Of a stretch of 64,000 bases of DNA, positions 43,606 to 53,566 are shown piece after piece. The notes beneath the pieces are model-generated. The model searched no databases. It was not told the origin of the DNA and saw nothing but the letters and a program-made list of their open reading frames with translations. Numbering within the stretch: position 1 is the stretch's first letter; each line of letters opens with the position of its first letter. Position numbers and translations under genes: made by a program. The stretch is taken from assembly GCF_002951835.1 (NCBI RefSeq), contig NZ_CP019448.1, positions 1,426,001-1,490,000 of the forward strand, given 5' to 3'. This stretch comes from Simonsiella muelleri ATCC 29453. GTDB lineage: Bacteria > Pseudomonadota > Gammaproteobacteria > Burkholderiales > Neisseriaceae.

Positions 43606-44289
43606 TTAACGGCGGCGAACCAGTTGCCATGCGCGTGGAATGTACGCCAAGGCACCAAAACCACTCCAAACGTGAACCATGCGCGTGAATGGGAAAATGG
43701 CAAAAAAAGTCATGCCCATAAACATATGCAATTTGAATAAAAAGCCCACATCTTCAATGTATTCAGATGCGCCACCACGGAATGTAACAATGTGTTGCGC
43801 CCATTCAATGAATTTCACCATTTCTTCGCCATCAGTATGTTTTAAATTTGGCAAAATAGTCAGCAAGCCCAAACTCAAGGTAATCGCAATCCAAATCAAC
43901 ACTAATTTATCACGCCAAGTGCTGTTGATGTTGATGCGGTCAATTTTGAAACGGCGTTTAATCAATAAAATCAAACCGTAAAGTGCTAAACCGCCTGCAA
44001 TACCTCCTGCAACCATAGATAAAATTTGTTTTGCGCCATGGCTGATGCCAATCAATTCCCAAAACCATAATGGTGTCAGCAAGCCCACCAAATGCCCGAA
44101 GAAAACCGCTAATACACCGACGTGAAAACAAATATTGCCACGTCTCAAATCGCCTTCGTATAACAATTGGCTAGAATCGCTTTTCCACGAATATTGTTCG
44201 CGGTCAAAACGTACCAAGCTACCGAAGAAAAAAATCGCCAAACAAATATATGGATAAATACCAAAAAAGAATTGATGAAAAGTATTCAT
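43606..44289 (-). CDS. narI: Respiratory nitrate reductase gamma subunit (cytochrome b)
   Basis: This 227-residue membrane protein has five helices. It takes electrons from quinol through two b haems and passes them to NarH. Histidines suited to haem ligation lie in FHVGVLAVFFGHLVGLL and near the C-terminus in LHMFMGMTFFAIFPFTRMVH. FNTFHQFFFGIYPYICLAIF-type N-terminus is normal. It is last in narGHJI, 16 bp after narJ, and followed by the terminator at 43548. Confidence 0.95.
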   Translation of the reverse strand: MNTFHQFFFGIYPYICLAIFFFGSLVRFDREQYSWKSDSSQLLYEGDLRRGNICFHVGVLAVFFGHLVGLLTPLWFWELIGISHGAKQILSMVAGGIAGGLALYGLILLIKRRFKIDRININSTWRDKLVLIWIAITLSLGLLTILPNLKHTDGEEMVKFIEWAQHIVTFRGGASEYIEDVGFLFKLHMFMGMTFFAIFPFTRMVHVWSGFGALAYIPRAWQLVRRR

Positions 44290-44305
44290 GATTTATGCTC
44301 CAATA

Positions 44306-44977
44306 TTACATGGGTCGGTTGCCATGCGGATAAAATTGTACGGTTTGAATGCCACTTGCTTTGGGTTTCAACAATGGTTCTAAACCTTGATTATCAGGTC
44401 CAAATGTTTCCATGGCTTCGTCCATATCGCGTACGGGTGGGTCAATGAGTGGTTGTGGTTCAACTGGACTCAACGCCACAGTCGCATTCAACAAAGCCGC
44501 ATAAGGCGAACCATACGAATCCAATTTTTTGGCAATATGGGCGATGACGTGAACGGCATCTCCAAGCAATTTTTGTGCTTCATCAGCAGGAATATGCGAG
44601 AAAAATTCCAATAATGCAGGCAAATAATCGGGTAATTCATCATCTCCCAACTCAAAACCATAGCGGCGGTATTCTTCTAGCAAATCCACCATCGCGCTGC
44701 CACGGTCGCGGTCTTCGCCGTAAACGTGTTCAAAAATATACAACGCGTGATGGCGGTTACGGTCAAACACCAGCACGTAATCTTCTTGCAATTCACGCAG
44801 CGTATGGCTACTTAAGTGATTGAGTAATTTATCCAAATCATCACGATATGGATTGTTTTTTAACTCGGGCAATTCATTTAAGGCAGCCTGAAACTCTGGC
44901 AATGCGTCAATTAAATCGCGCTCTGGATAACACATCAATGCAGACAACCATTTATAGGTTAATGGCTTGATTTCCAT
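44306..44977 (-). CDS. narJ: Nitrate reductase molybdenum cofactor assembly chaperone
   Basis: This 223-residue helical TorD/NarJ-family chaperone inserts the molybdenum cofactor into NarG and is not part of the final enzyme. Typical segments are ALMCYPERDLIDALPEF, YVLVFDRNRHHALYIFEHVY and GDRGSAMVDLLEEYRRYGFE, followed by LPDYLPALLEFFS. Its start is 2 bp after the narH stop. Confidence 0.95.
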   Translation of the reverse strand: MEIKPLTYKWLSALMCYPERDLIDALPEFQAALNELPELKNNPYRDDLDKLLNHLSSHTLRELQEDYVLVFDRNRHHALYIFEHVYGEDRDRGSAMVDLLEEYRRYGFELGDDELPDYLPALLEFFSHIPADEAQKLLGDAVHVIAHIAKKLDSYGSPYAALLNATVALSPVEPQPLIDPPVRDMDEAMETFGPDNQGLEPLLKPKASGIQTVQFYPHGNRPM

Positions 44978-44979
44978 GA

Positions 44980-46539
44980 TTAACGCATTCCTTTTTCGCG
45001 ATTTTCTTCAAGGTCTTTGCGGCGGTCAAAGAACACAATTGGCGTGCCTTTACGTTTGCCAAACAAGCTTTCTTCTGATGAACCGCCTGAGCAACCATTA
45101 CCAAATGTGAAACCACACGCGCCTTTTTCGTCAAATGTGTTTTCAACCAATTCGCGGTGACTGGTTGGAATCACAAAGCGGTCTTCGTAGTTGGCGATTG
45201 CCATGACTTGATACATTTCTTCCACTTGCGCTGCGGTTAAACCAGTGCCGTCCAAAGTTTGTTCCAATGTTTCGCCATGAACCACTTGACCACGTTTGAA
45301 ACGGCGCATAGCAATCATTTTTTCCAACGCCTGTTTGATGGGTTCAACTTGACCTGCCGTCAACAAATTTGCCAAATAGCGCAATGGGATACGCATTTCG
45401 TCCACGCTTGGAATAATACCATTTTCGCCGACTAAACCACGTTCAATGGCGGATTGAATTGGCGACAATGGTGGGACGTACCAAACCATTGGCATGGTGC
45501 GGTATTCTGGGTGTAATGGGAACGCGATTTTCCATTCCATTGCCATTTTGTAAACGGGCGAACGTTTGGCAGCATCTAGCCAACTTTGACTAATACCTTG
45601 TTTTAAAGCTTCTTTTTCAATTTCTGGATCATTCGGATTCAAAAATAAGCCCAATTGTGCCTCATACAAATCTTGTGGATTTTCCACGCTGGCAGCCTGT
45701 TCAATTTTGTCCGCATCGTACAACAACACGCCTAAATAGCGAATACGACCCACGCAAGTTTCAGAGCAAACGGTAGGTTCACCCACTTCAATTCGTGGAT
45801 AGCAGAATGTGCATTTTTCGGCTTTGCCACTTGTCCAGTTGTAGTAGATTTTTTTGTAAGGGCAGCCTGAAACACACATACGCCAACCGCGACATTTATC
45901 TTGGTCAATCAATACGATGCCATCATCTTCGCGTTTGTAAATGCTGCCTGAAGGGCAAGATGCAACACAAGTTGGATTCAAACAATGCTCACACAAACGT
46001 GGCAAATACATCATGAATGTTTGTTCAAAAGCAGAGTGCATTTCTTTTTGAATGCCTTCAAACAATACATCTTTGGCACGTTTTTCAAATTCGCCGCCCA
46101 AATCATCTTCCCAGTTTGGACCCCATTCTACTTTGTCCATTTTCTTGCCAGTGATGACGGAAATTGGACGTGCAGTAGGTGGTGTTTTCATTTTTGGCGC
46201 ATTTTGCAGATGCTCGTAATCGTAGGTAAAGGGCTCATAATAATCATCAATTTTTGGCATATTGGGATTGGCAAAAATATTGGATAAGATTTTTAATTTA
46301 CCACCTTGTTTGGGAACAAGTTTGCCATCGGGTTTGCGCACCCAACCGCCATTCCATTTTTCTTGGTCTTCCCAATTTTTTGGAAAACCAATACCTGGCT
46401 TGGTTTCTACATTGTTGAACCAAGCGTATTCCACGCCATCGCGTGAAGTCCAAACGTTTTTACAAGTAACGGAGCAAGTGTGACAGCCGATACATTTGTC
46501 CAAATTCAGAACCATGCCGACTTGGGCTCTAATTTTCAT
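44980..46539 (-). CDS. narH: Respiratory nitrate reductase beta subunit
   Basis: This 519-residue iron-sulfur protein carries four cysteine clusters: CIGCHTCSVTCKNVW, CEHCLNPTCVASCPSG, CRGWRMCVSGCPYKK and CTFCYPRIEVGEPTVCSETC. The Trp in CRGWRMC marks the [3Fe-4S] site. It relays electrons from NarI to NarG on the cytoplasmic face. The C-terminus (EENREKGMR) is complete. The gap to narG is 158 bp, unusually wide for this operon, and is filled with three uptake sequences. Confidence 0.96.
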   Translation of the reverse strand: MKIRAQVGMVLNLDKCIGCHTCSVTCKNVWTSRDGVEYAWFNNVETKPGIGFPKNWEDQEKWNGGWVRKPDGKLVPKQGGKLKILSNIFANPNMPKIDDYYEPFTYDYEHLQNAPKMKTPPTARPISVITGKKMDKVEWGPNWEDDLGGEFEKRAKDVLFEGIQKEMHSAFEQTFMMYLPRLCEHCLNPTCVASCPSGSIYKREDDGIVLIDQDKCRGWRMCVSGCPYKKIYYNWTSGKAEKCTFCYPRIEVGEPTVCSETCVGRIRYLGVLLYDADKIEQAASVENPQDLYEAQLGLFLNPNDPEIEKEALKQGISQSWLDAAKRSPVYKMAMEWKIAFPLHPEYRTMPMVWYVPPLSPIQSAIERGLVGENGIIPSVDEMRIPLRYLANLLTAGQVEPIKQALEKMIAMRRFKRGQVVHGETLEQTLDGTGLTAAQVEEMYQVMAIANYEDRFVIPTSHRELVENTFDEKGACGFTFGNGCSGGSSEESLFGKRKGTPIVFFDRRKDLEENREKGMR

Positions 46540-46575
46540 GGTGTATTCCTTAAAATAGGTTTGCGATTCGCGGCA

Positions 46576-46688
46576 GCTTTTCAGGCTGCCTGAAAATAAA
46601 ATTCGCGATATTTTGAATTATTATGTTTGTTTCTTTTCAGGCTGCCTGAAAACCTAAAAACAACATCTTTCAGGCTGCCTGAAACAAT
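46576..46688. repeat. Cluster of three uptake sequences inside the nar operon
   Basis: Three copies of TTTTCAGGCTGCCTGAAA or a near form stand at about 46577-46595, 46635-46652 and 46668-46685, in the narG-narH gap. Each is self-complementary except at its centre, so each could fold into a small hairpin. They may attenuate transcription after narG. Confidence 0.7.
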
Positions 46689-46697
46689 GACGCTGGT

Positions 46698-49600
46698 TTA
46701 TTCAGCAGGTTCGTCCATCCAATCAATCTCGTTCATTTTGCGCACGATAACCCACTCATCGCGGTTAGAACCGACCGTACCATAATAGTTAAAGCCATAC
46801 GCCAACTGGGCATAGCCCCCAATCATGTGTGTTGGATTCAATACGGCACGGGTAACCGAGTTGTGGATACCACCACGTTTTTTGGTGGTTTGCGCGGCTG
46901 GTGTGTGAACCAATTTTTCCTGCGCGTGATACATCAAAATCATCGTTTCAGGAATGCGTTGGCTGACAATCACACGACACGCAATTGCGCCGTTGGCATT
47001 GAATACCTCTACCCAATCATTGTCCACCAAACCTGCTTTTTTCGCGTCAATCTCGGATACCCAAACGTGTGGGCCACCGCGTGATAAAGTCAGCATACGC
47101 AAGTTTTCGGAATAGGTTGAGTGAATGCCCCATTTTTGATGCGGAGTCAGGAAGTTCAAGGTAATTTCTGGATGACCATTTGGTTTCATCCCCAATAATT
47201 TTTGGGTGGTTTTCAAATCTACAGCAGGGCGATAAGCACAGAATTCCACACCAAAATCACGCATCCATTTGTGATCTTGATAGAATTGTTGACGACCTGA
47301 CAATGTGCGCCAAGGGATTAATTCATGTACATTTGTGTAACCTGCGGTGTAGCACACTTCTTCGCTTTCCACACCAGACCAAATTGGCGAAGTAACGATT
47401 TTGCGTGGTTGTGCCACGATGTCGCGGAAACGAATAGCGGTGTGTTCGCTGGCGTTAATTAAATGCGTGTGATCGCGTCCTGTGGTTTTGCCTAATGATT
47501 GCCATGCCTTTTTTGCAACATGACCATTGGTTTCAGGGGCAAGCGTCAAAATCATTTCAGCAGCATCAATTGCAGTTTCTAGTTTGGGTTGACCTTTGCC
47601 TGCGCCTTCGCTGTGAACACCGTTCAACTGGCGCAAGAATTCGACTTCGTGTTTGGTGTCCCAAGTCATGCCTTTACCGTTGTTGTTCACGTTTTCCAAT
47701 AATGGCCCAAGAGACGTGTATTTTTCGTAAATTTTGCTGTAATCACGTTCCACAACGGTAATTGTTGGCATGGTTTTACCAGGGATTGGCTCGCATTCGC
47801 CTAATTTCCAGTCTTTGGGGTCAAATGGTTGCCCCAATTCGCTTGGGCTGTCATGCATCAATGGCGTTAAGACAATATCTTTGCGTGTACCCAAATAATC
47901 GCCTGCTAATTCGCTGAATTTTTTCGCCAAACCTTTGTAAATTTCCCAGTCGGATTTACTTTGCCACAATGGTTGCACGGCTTCCGTAAATGGGTGAATG
48001 AATGGGTGCATATCAGACGTATTCAAATCGTGTTTTTCGTACCAAGTTGCGGTTGGAAAAATCACGTCTGCATACAAACATGTTGTATTCATACGGAAAT
48101 CTAACAGCGTGAACAAATCCAATTTGCCCTCGTGCGCTTCGCCCATGTTCACTTCTTTGGGTTTCAGGCAGTCTTCTTCTTCGGACATTAAGCCGTTTTG
48201 TGTACCGAGCAGATATTTCAAGAAATACTCGTGCCCTTTGCCAGACGAACCCAAAATATTGGAACGCCATACAAACATATTGCGTGGGAAATTTTTGGGG
48301 TTTTCAGGATCGTTACAAGACATATCCAACGAACCGTCTTTTAAGCCACGAACGATGTAATCGGCTGCGCTGATGCCTGCTTTATCCGCTGCATCTGCGA
48401 TGTCTAAAGGATTTTCGCGCATTTGTGGAGCAGATGGTGTCCAGCCCATGCGTTCGGCTTTGGCGTTCAGGTCAATGGCAGTCATGCCGTCCCACAAGTT
48501 TTTTGTTGCATCAGGCGCGAGCAATTCATTTGTACCCAATTTTTCGTGGCGATATTGACCAGTGTGAGCGTAGAAGAATGATGTACCAGCCATTTGACGT
48601 GCTGGACGATGCCAGTCAAGCGCAAATGTCAAGGGAGCCCAACCTGATTGTGGGCGCAATTTTTCTTGACCCACATAATGGCACCAACCACCCCCAGATT
48701 TGCCAATCGTACCGCACATCATCAACATATTGATGAGGCCGCGATAATTCATGTCCAAGTGATACCAGTGGTTCAAGCCCGCACCCACGATGACCATAGA
48801 ACGACCTTTGGTGTCGTGTGCATTTTGTGCAAATTCACGCGCTACTTGAATGACCAATTCGGGTTTGACACCTGTGTGCTTTTCTTGCCAAGCAGGGGTG
48901 TATGGTTTATCTTCAAAATAATTTTTGGCAACGTTTTCATCATCTAAACCATTATCCACACCGTATTGCGCGATTAACAAATCAAATACGGTGGCAACCA
49001 ATTGTTCTTCGCCATTTGCCAATTTGATTTTTTTCACTGGTACTTTGCGGTAAATCATGTCGTCATGTTCACCACCGTAATAGCCAAAGCCCACGCGTAC
49101 CACATCGTCAGCGCGTTCTTTCAATGAACGTGCTGCCTGAATTTCATCGCCTTGAGCTTTGGTTTCCAAATTCCATTTTGCGCTTTTATCCCAACGGAAG
49201 CCGATTGAACCATTTGGTACAGCCAAACTTTCAGATTTTTCGTCCCAAACAATGGTTTTCCATTCTGTGTTTTCTTTTTCGCCCAACTGGTCAATCAGTT
49301 GTGATGCGCGTAAAGTGTATTCAGGACGATAACCTTTTTCATCTTTTTGCAAGCACACCAACATCGGCATATCAGTTAAACGGCGTGTATAGTCCACGAA
49401 GTAATCAGATGGATTGTCAATGTGAAATTCTTTCAAAATCACATGTCCCATTGCCATCGCTAATGCGGCATCTGTGCCTTGACGTGGCGACATCCAAATA
49501 TCACTGAACTTTGCCATCTCGCCAAAGTCAGATGAAATGGCGACTGTTTTTGTGCCTTTATAACGAACTTCGGTGTAGAAGTGTGCGTCAGGTGTACGCG

Positions 49601-50375
49601 TCATTGGAATATTTGAACCCCAAACCAATAAATAATTTGAGTTATACCAATCTGCTGATTCTGCTACGTCTGTTTGTTCTCCCCAAGTTTGTGGCGATGC
49701 AGGTGGCAAATCGCAATACCAGTCGTAGAATGACAATGGCACGCCACCAATTAAACCTAAATAACGCGCGCCTGCTGCATAGCTCACCATAGACATTGCG
49801 GGAATTGGCGAGAAACCAATCACACGGTCAGGCCCATAATTTTTAATTGTATAAGCATTGGCGGCCGCAACCATTTCATATGCTTCTTCCCAATTTGAAC
49901 GCACGAAACCACCCAAACCACGTTGAGATTTATATGATTTAGCGCGTTCAGCGTCTTCCACAATCCAAGCCCATGCTTCAATTGGATTTTTGGTTTTACG
50001 CGCTTCACGCCATAATTCAGCCAACACGCCACGCATCATGGGGTATTTAATACGTTGTGCTGAATAAACATACCAACTAAACGATGCGCCACGTGGGCAA
50101 CCGCGTGGTTCGTGGTTTGGCAAATCTGGGCGCGTACGAGGGTAATCGGTCTGTTGGGTTTCCCAAGTGATGATGCCGCTTTTCACGTAAATTTTCCAAC
50201 TGCACGACCCTGTACAATTCACGCCATGTGTTGAGCGGACGGTTTTGTCATGTTGCCAGCGACCACGATAGGCTTTTTCCCATTTACGGTCTTCGGTAGT
50301 TAAAACGCCATGTCCGTCAGCAAACGGTTCACGCTTTTGCTTAAAAAAGGTTAATCTGTCTAAAAAATGGCTCAT
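46698..50375 (-). CDS. narG: Respiratory nitrate reductase alpha subunit (molybdopterin)
   Basis: This 1225-residue catalytic subunit reduces nitrate to nitrite at a bis-MGD molybdenum centre. The N-terminal [4Fe-4S] site is HGVNCTGSCSWKIYVKSG (His plus three Cys), and the Mo-coordinating Asp is in WYCDLPPASPQTWGEQ. There is no twin-arginine signal, which fits membrane-bound NarG facing the cytoplasm. It is first in narGHJI. N. meningitidis and N. gonorrhoeae lack this enzyme, so its presence separates this organism from them. No narK or narXL is in the window. Confidence 0.97.
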   Translation of the reverse strand: MSHFLDRLTFFKQKREPFADGHGVLTTEDRKWEKAYRGRWQHDKTVRSTHGVNCTGSCSWKIYVKSGIITWETQQTDYPRTRPDLPNHEPRGCPRGASFSWYVYSAQRIKYPMMRGVLAELWREARKTKNPIEAWAWIVEDAERAKSYKSQRGLGGFVRSNWEEAYEMVAAANAYTIKNYGPDRVIGFSPIPAMSMVSYAAGARYLGLIGGVPLSFYDWYCDLPPASPQTWGEQTDVAESADWYNSNYLLVWGSNIPMTRTPDAHFYTEVRYKGTKTVAISSDFGEMAKFSDIWMSPRQGTDAALAMAMGHVILKEFHIDNPSDYFVDYTRRLTDMPMLVCLQKDEKGYRPEYTLRASQLIDQLGEKENTEWKTIVWDEKSESLAVPNGSIGFRWDKSAKWNLETKAQGDEIQAARSLKERADDVVRVGFGYYGGEHDDMIYRKVPVKKIKLANGEEQLVATVFDLLIAQYGVDNGLDDENVAKNYFEDKPYTPAWQEKHTGVKPELVIQVAREFAQNAHDTKGRSMVIVGAGLNHWYHLDMNYRGLINMLMMCGTIGKSGGGWCHYVGQEKLRPQSGWAPLTFALDWHRPARQMAGTSFFYAHTGQYRHEKLGTNELLAPDATKNLWDGMTAIDLNAKAERMGWTPSAPQMRENPLDIADAADKAGISAADYIVRGLKDGSLDMSCNDPENPKNFPRNMFVWRSNILGSSGKGHEYFLKYLLGTQNGLMSEEEDCLKPKEVNMGEAHEGKLDLFTLLDFRMNTTCLYADVIFPTATWYEKHDLNTSDMHPFIHPFTEAVQPLWQSKSDWEIYKGLAKKFSELAGDYLGTRKDIVLTPLMHDSPSELGQPFDPKDWKLGECEPIPGKTMPTITVVERDYSKIYEKYTSLGPLLENVNNNGKGMTWDTKHEVEFLRQLNGVHSEGAGKGQPKLETAIDAAEMILTLAPETNGHVAKKAWQSLGKTTGRDHTHLINASEHTAIRFRDIVAQPRKIVTSPIWSGVESEEVCYTAGYTNVHELIPWRTLSGRQQFYQDHKWMRDFGVEFCAYRPAVDLKTTQKLLGMKPNGHPEITLNFLTPHQKWGIHSTYSENLRMLTLSRGGPHVWVSEIDAKKAGLVDNDWVEVFNANGAIACRVIVSQRIPETMILMYHAQEKLVHTPAAQTTKKRGGIHNSVTRAVLNPTHMIGGYAQLAYGFNYYGTVGSNRDEWVIVRKMNEIDWMDEPAE

Positions 50376-50775
50376 GGTAATGTTCCTGTGATTAGATAAA
50401 AGGGCTGCTTTGGGGCAACTCTTGGTTTTTTACCTGTGCAGTTTAATCAGCAGCCTGTAAAATAACCATGCGCCAAAAGCGGATATTCATTGATAATTGG
50501 CATGGTATAAATTAGTTATTTAGGATTAGATGATGTAAATTTGATTGACAAAATTATTTTTCAGGCAGCCTGAAACTTTTTTCTGGTCGTTTAAAATTAA
50601 AAATACGACTGCATTGTTTGCTCTGTTAATTGTACTGTGTGTACACCGCGGTTCGGTTGCCTTGTCTTATTTTTATTATAATCATCAAGATAGGCTGCCT
50701 GAAAAATGAATTACTTGATTTTTTTAAAGCTGCCCTTATACTCTATTAAACATTCACACATAAGGAATATAAAAA
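50376..50775. other. Divergent narG/erpA control region
   Basis: This 400-bp gap must hold the nar promoter on the minus strand and the erpA promoter on the plus strand. I see two uptake sequences (about 50559-50574 and 50692-50705) and single FNR-like half-sites (ATCAA on the minus strand near 50500; TTGATTGACAAAA near 50541). No full TTGAT-N4-ATCAA site is present, so anaerobic control is expected from the operon type but not demonstrated. Confidence 0.5.
50715..50742 (+). promoter_or_regulatory. Promoter of erpA
   Basis: TTGATT at 50715-50720 and TATACT at 50737-50742 are 16 bp apart, 34 bp before the erpA ATG. Confidence 0.55.
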
Positions 50776-51114
50776 ATGTCGGACGAATCTCCTATTATTT
50801 TTACTGATGCTTGCTGCGTAAAAGTTGCTGATTTAATTGCTGAAGAAAATAACCCTAATTTGATGTTACGTGTTTTTGTGAACGGTGGCGGTTGCTCTGG
50901 TTTTCAATATGGTTTCACATTTGATGAAATCAAAAATGATGACGATTTTGAAATTGAAAAAAATGGTTTGAAATTCCTTGTTGACCCAATGAGTTATCAA
51001 TATTTAGTCGGTGCGGAAATTGACTACACCGAAAGTTTGCAAGGTTCACAATTTGTCATTCGCAATCCAAACGCAGAAACCACTTGTGGTTGTGGTTCAT
51101 CTTTTTCGGTTTAA
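50776..51114 (+). CDS. erpA: A-type iron-sulfur cluster carrier ErpA
   Basis: This 112-residue protein has the three conserved cysteines in NGGGCSGFQYGF and TTCGCGSSFSV. It delivers Fe-S clusters to target enzymes, including IspG and, in E. coli, nitrate reductase. It is divergent from narG, whose product needs several clusters; the pairing may be meaningful. Confidence 0.93.
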   Translation: MSDESPIIFTDACCVKVADLIAEENNPNLMLRVFVNGGGCSGFQYGFTFDEIKNDDDFEIEKNGLKFLVDPMSYQYLVGAEIDYTESLQGSQFVIRNPNAETTCGCGSSFSV

Positions 51115-51176
51115 AGGTTTAAAGGTTTAAAGTTTAAATCGGAACAAATATCGAATATATTGGTAGAATATGCTTT

Positions 51177-51207
51177 AGGCAGCCTGAAAACTTTTTTCAG
51201 GCTGCCT
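51177..51207. terminator. Inverted uptake-sequence pair after erpA
   Basis: AGGCAGCCTGAAAA (51177-51190) pairs with TTTTCAGGCTGCCT (51194-51207); the loop is only 3 nt. It lies between erpA and the DUF945 gene. Confidence 0.65.
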
Positions 51208-51258
51208 TTAATGGTATATAATTGCGCGTTTAATTAACCTAATTATTTTATTTACATT

Positions 51259-52860
51259 ATGAAAAAAATATTGATTGGCGGAGCTGTTCCCGTAATTTTG
51301 GCGGCCTTTTTGGGTACGCCTTACTACTTTGGCATTAAAGCGCAACAAAGTTTAGAAGAGCAGCATAAAATTTTATCTGACACATTCTTTTTTGATGTGG
51401 TTTCACACAATTATGAACGTGGCTGGTTCAGTGCGACCGAAACCACAGTCATTCGTTTTCATCCCGCTTTACTGACTAATTTATCTGGGCAGATTCCCGC
51501 CAACATCAAAACCGTATTAGATAAGCCAATTACCATTGTGAATCATGTCAAACACGGTTTATTTGCTGATGGTTTCACGCCAGTACGTGCATCGGTTACC
51601 AGTGAATTTCAATACGACCCCGAAGTTCAAAAGGTTTTATCGCGCTTTTTCAATGATAAAGTTCCCGTTACCATGAAAAATACTATTTATTTGAATGGTA
51701 GCGGTAAATTAGAAACCAATGTTTCACCATTTGAATACGAAGAATTATCGGGCATCAAATTGGACTGGAAAGGTATGCAGTCGCAAGTAGATTACCAAAG
51801 TGGCTTTAAATCATACACCAGTCAATATCAAATCCCTTTATTAAAAGCTGTTTTAGCGGATAAAGGCGATATTGCTTTAGAAGATTTGTCCATTAAAACT
51901 CATACCCAAGAAGGTAAAACAGGCGTGGATTTGGGCAGTACAGATGTTAAATTAGGTAAATTCAGCATTGCGTGGAAAGAAAATATTGATTACAACTTCC
52001 GAATCAATGAATTAATTAATATGGTTACTGATTTACAAATCGGTGCATTCATCAATCCAACAGGCACCATTGCACCATCTAATATTAATGTGGAAAAATT
52101 GTCTTATCAAGCACAAACCACTGAAAAAGATGAGCAATTTGTGGATAGTGAAGGGCATTTTACGTTTGAAAAACTTAATTACGGTACTGAACAATACGGT
52201 CCTTTAGATGTGAACATCAGTGCGGAACATTTAGATGGTAAAAGCCTGACTGCCTTGAAAAAACGTTGGGAGCAGATTTCTACCGATAAAATTCCTGAAG
52301 GGCAAGCGCAAGACATGATTTTGGAAGCTGTTCGCAAGGAAGGTGCAGATTTGTTTGTGCATAATCCTGTTTTCAAAATTAAAAGTTTTAATTTTACTGC
52401 GCCATCTGGCTATATTAAAGTGAATGGCGATGTACAATTTAACGGTTTGCAGAAAAATGATTTGAATGATTTCAATATGTTATTGAAAAAAATGCGTGCC
52501 AATGTGAACTTTGATGTATCTAATCAATTGCTGGAACAATTTGCGATTAGTCAAGCGCGAGGCTTGTTTGCCACGGATGACGCCAGTGCAAGTGCGACCA
52601 ATCCAGATCCAAAAGCATTGGAAGATGTAAACGAAACCATTCGCTTAATGGTGGCGGGTACTGTGAAGAGTTTAGCAGAAGATGGTTATGTTAAGCAAAG
52701 TAATAATACTATTCAAACCAATGTATTGCTGGAAAATAATCAAGTGAAATTGAATGGTAAACCATTTACCATTCAGCCTGACGAAGACATTTTGGCAGAC
52801 ATTGAAGCAGATGATTCGCCAAGTAGTGCATCGGTACCGGCCACGCAATCTGCAAAATAA
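51259..52860 (+). CDS. DUF945 family protein (YdgA-like)
   Basis: This 533-residue protein has an N-terminal hydrophobic anchor (ILIGGAVPVILAAFLGTPYY) and a long periplasmic beta-rich part. The opening GIKAQQSLEEQHKIL and SHNYERGWFSATETTVIRF are the conserved DUF945 segment. The C-terminus is low-complexity and acidic, then Ser/Ala-rich. Function unknown; E. coli YdgA is inner-membrane anchored. Confidence 0.85.
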   Translation: MKKILIGGAVPVILAAFLGTPYYFGIKAQQSLEEQHKILSDTFFFDVVSHNYERGWFSATETTVIRFHPALLTNLSGQIPANIKTVLDKPITIVNHVKHGLFADGFTPVRASVTSEFQYDPEVQKVLSRFFNDKVPVTMKNTIYLNGSGKLETNVSPFEYEELSGIKLDWKGMQSQVDYQSGFKSYTSQYQIPLLKAVLADKGDIALEDLSIKTHTQEGKTGVDLGSTDVKLGKFSIAWKENIDYNFRINELINMVTDLQIGAFINPTGTIAPSNINVEKLSYQAQTTEKDEQFVDSEGHFTFEKLNYGTEQYGPLDVNISAEHLDGKSLTALKKRWEQISTDKIPEGQAQDMILEAVRKEGADLFVHNPVFKIKSFNFTAPSGYIKVNGDVQFNGLQKNDLNDFNMLLKKMRANVNFDVSNQLLEQFAISQARGLFATDDASASATNPDPKALEDVNETIRLMVAGTVKSLAEDGYVKQSNNTIQTNVLLENNQVKLNGKPFTIQPDEDILADIEADDSPSSASVPATQSAK

Positions 52861-52878
52861 TAACTGATTGAATGAATG

Positions 52879-52916
52879 AAAATACACGATTTACTAATGT
52901 AAATTGTGTATTTTTT
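52879..52916 (+). terminator. Rho-independent terminator after the DUF945 gene
   Basis: AAAATACAC-G-ATTTAC (52879-52894) pairs with GTAAAT-T-GTGTATTTT around a TAAT loop; the second arm merges into TTTTTT (52911-52916). Confidence 0.8.
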
Positions 52917-53089
52917 AGTGGATTGCTTATTTTTGTCTTGGAAATACGCATCAGAGTACATAACTTAATCATATTTCTTTTGAGATTTGACGATTTTTTT
53001 GTAAGATTTAATTTTGCAAGAGAATTGTCAGTTATCCTTAATATTGATTGTGCTGAAAATTAATTAATAATTTAACTAAAGGAATTTAA

Positions 53090-53566
53090 ATGAAAAAACA
53101 GGTGGGTTTTGGTTTGGTAGAGATGATGTTTACGGTGGGTATCATGGGAATTTTAGTGGCATGGGCATTGCCGAATTATTTTGAGTATATTCGCAAAAGT
53201 CGGAGATATGATGCGCAGCGGATGATGATGAACAACGCAAAATTTATGGAGCAATTTTACAGTCGCAAATATAGTTTTAAGCAAAATAGTACGACTTGGC
53301 CAACGTTTCCTGAAGATGAGAAGTTGTATACTGGGTCAAAGACAGGGCATTTTTGCATTAAAATGCAAGGTAATCCTAGAGGTGTGAAAGGCGACCATTA
53401 TACGATGAAAGCAGTGGCATTTGATAAGAAAGCTGATGCTGGTTCATTGATTTTAAATGAAGATTTTCAGTTAATGATATGTGAGAACAGTAGCAGTACT
53501 TGTGATGATTCAGTATTTTTCAAAGGGGATTCTGCTCGTACGGATAAAAATTGTCGTTTTTTATGA
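53090..53566 (+). CDS. Type IV pilin-like (minor pilin) protein
   Basis: This 158-residue protein has a short basic leader MKKQVG and the prepilin peptidase site G/FGLVE, with Phe+1 and Glu+5. It is followed by the hydrophobic helix MMFTVGIMGILVAWALPNYF. The C-terminal part has paired cysteines (CENSSSTC and C near the end), as in minor pilins. It resembles PilE-type minor pilins or ComP-like pilins. It has no pil neighbours. Since minor pilin ComP is the uptake-sequence receptor in Neisseria, this protein deserves comparison, but identity with ComP is not shown. Confidence 0.82.
   Translation: MKKQVGFGLVEMMFTVGIMGILVAWALPNYFEYIRKSRRYDAQRMMMNNAKFMEQFYSRKYSFKQNSTTWPTFPEDEKLYTGSKTGHFCIKMQGNPRGVKGDHYTMKAVAFDKKADAGSLILNEDFQLMICENSSSTCDDSVFFKGDSARTDKNCRFL

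Noticed and set aside
50490..50560. An FNR box upstream of narG.
   Set aside because: Only half-sites are present; no TTGAT-N4-ATCAA arrangement could be found by eye.
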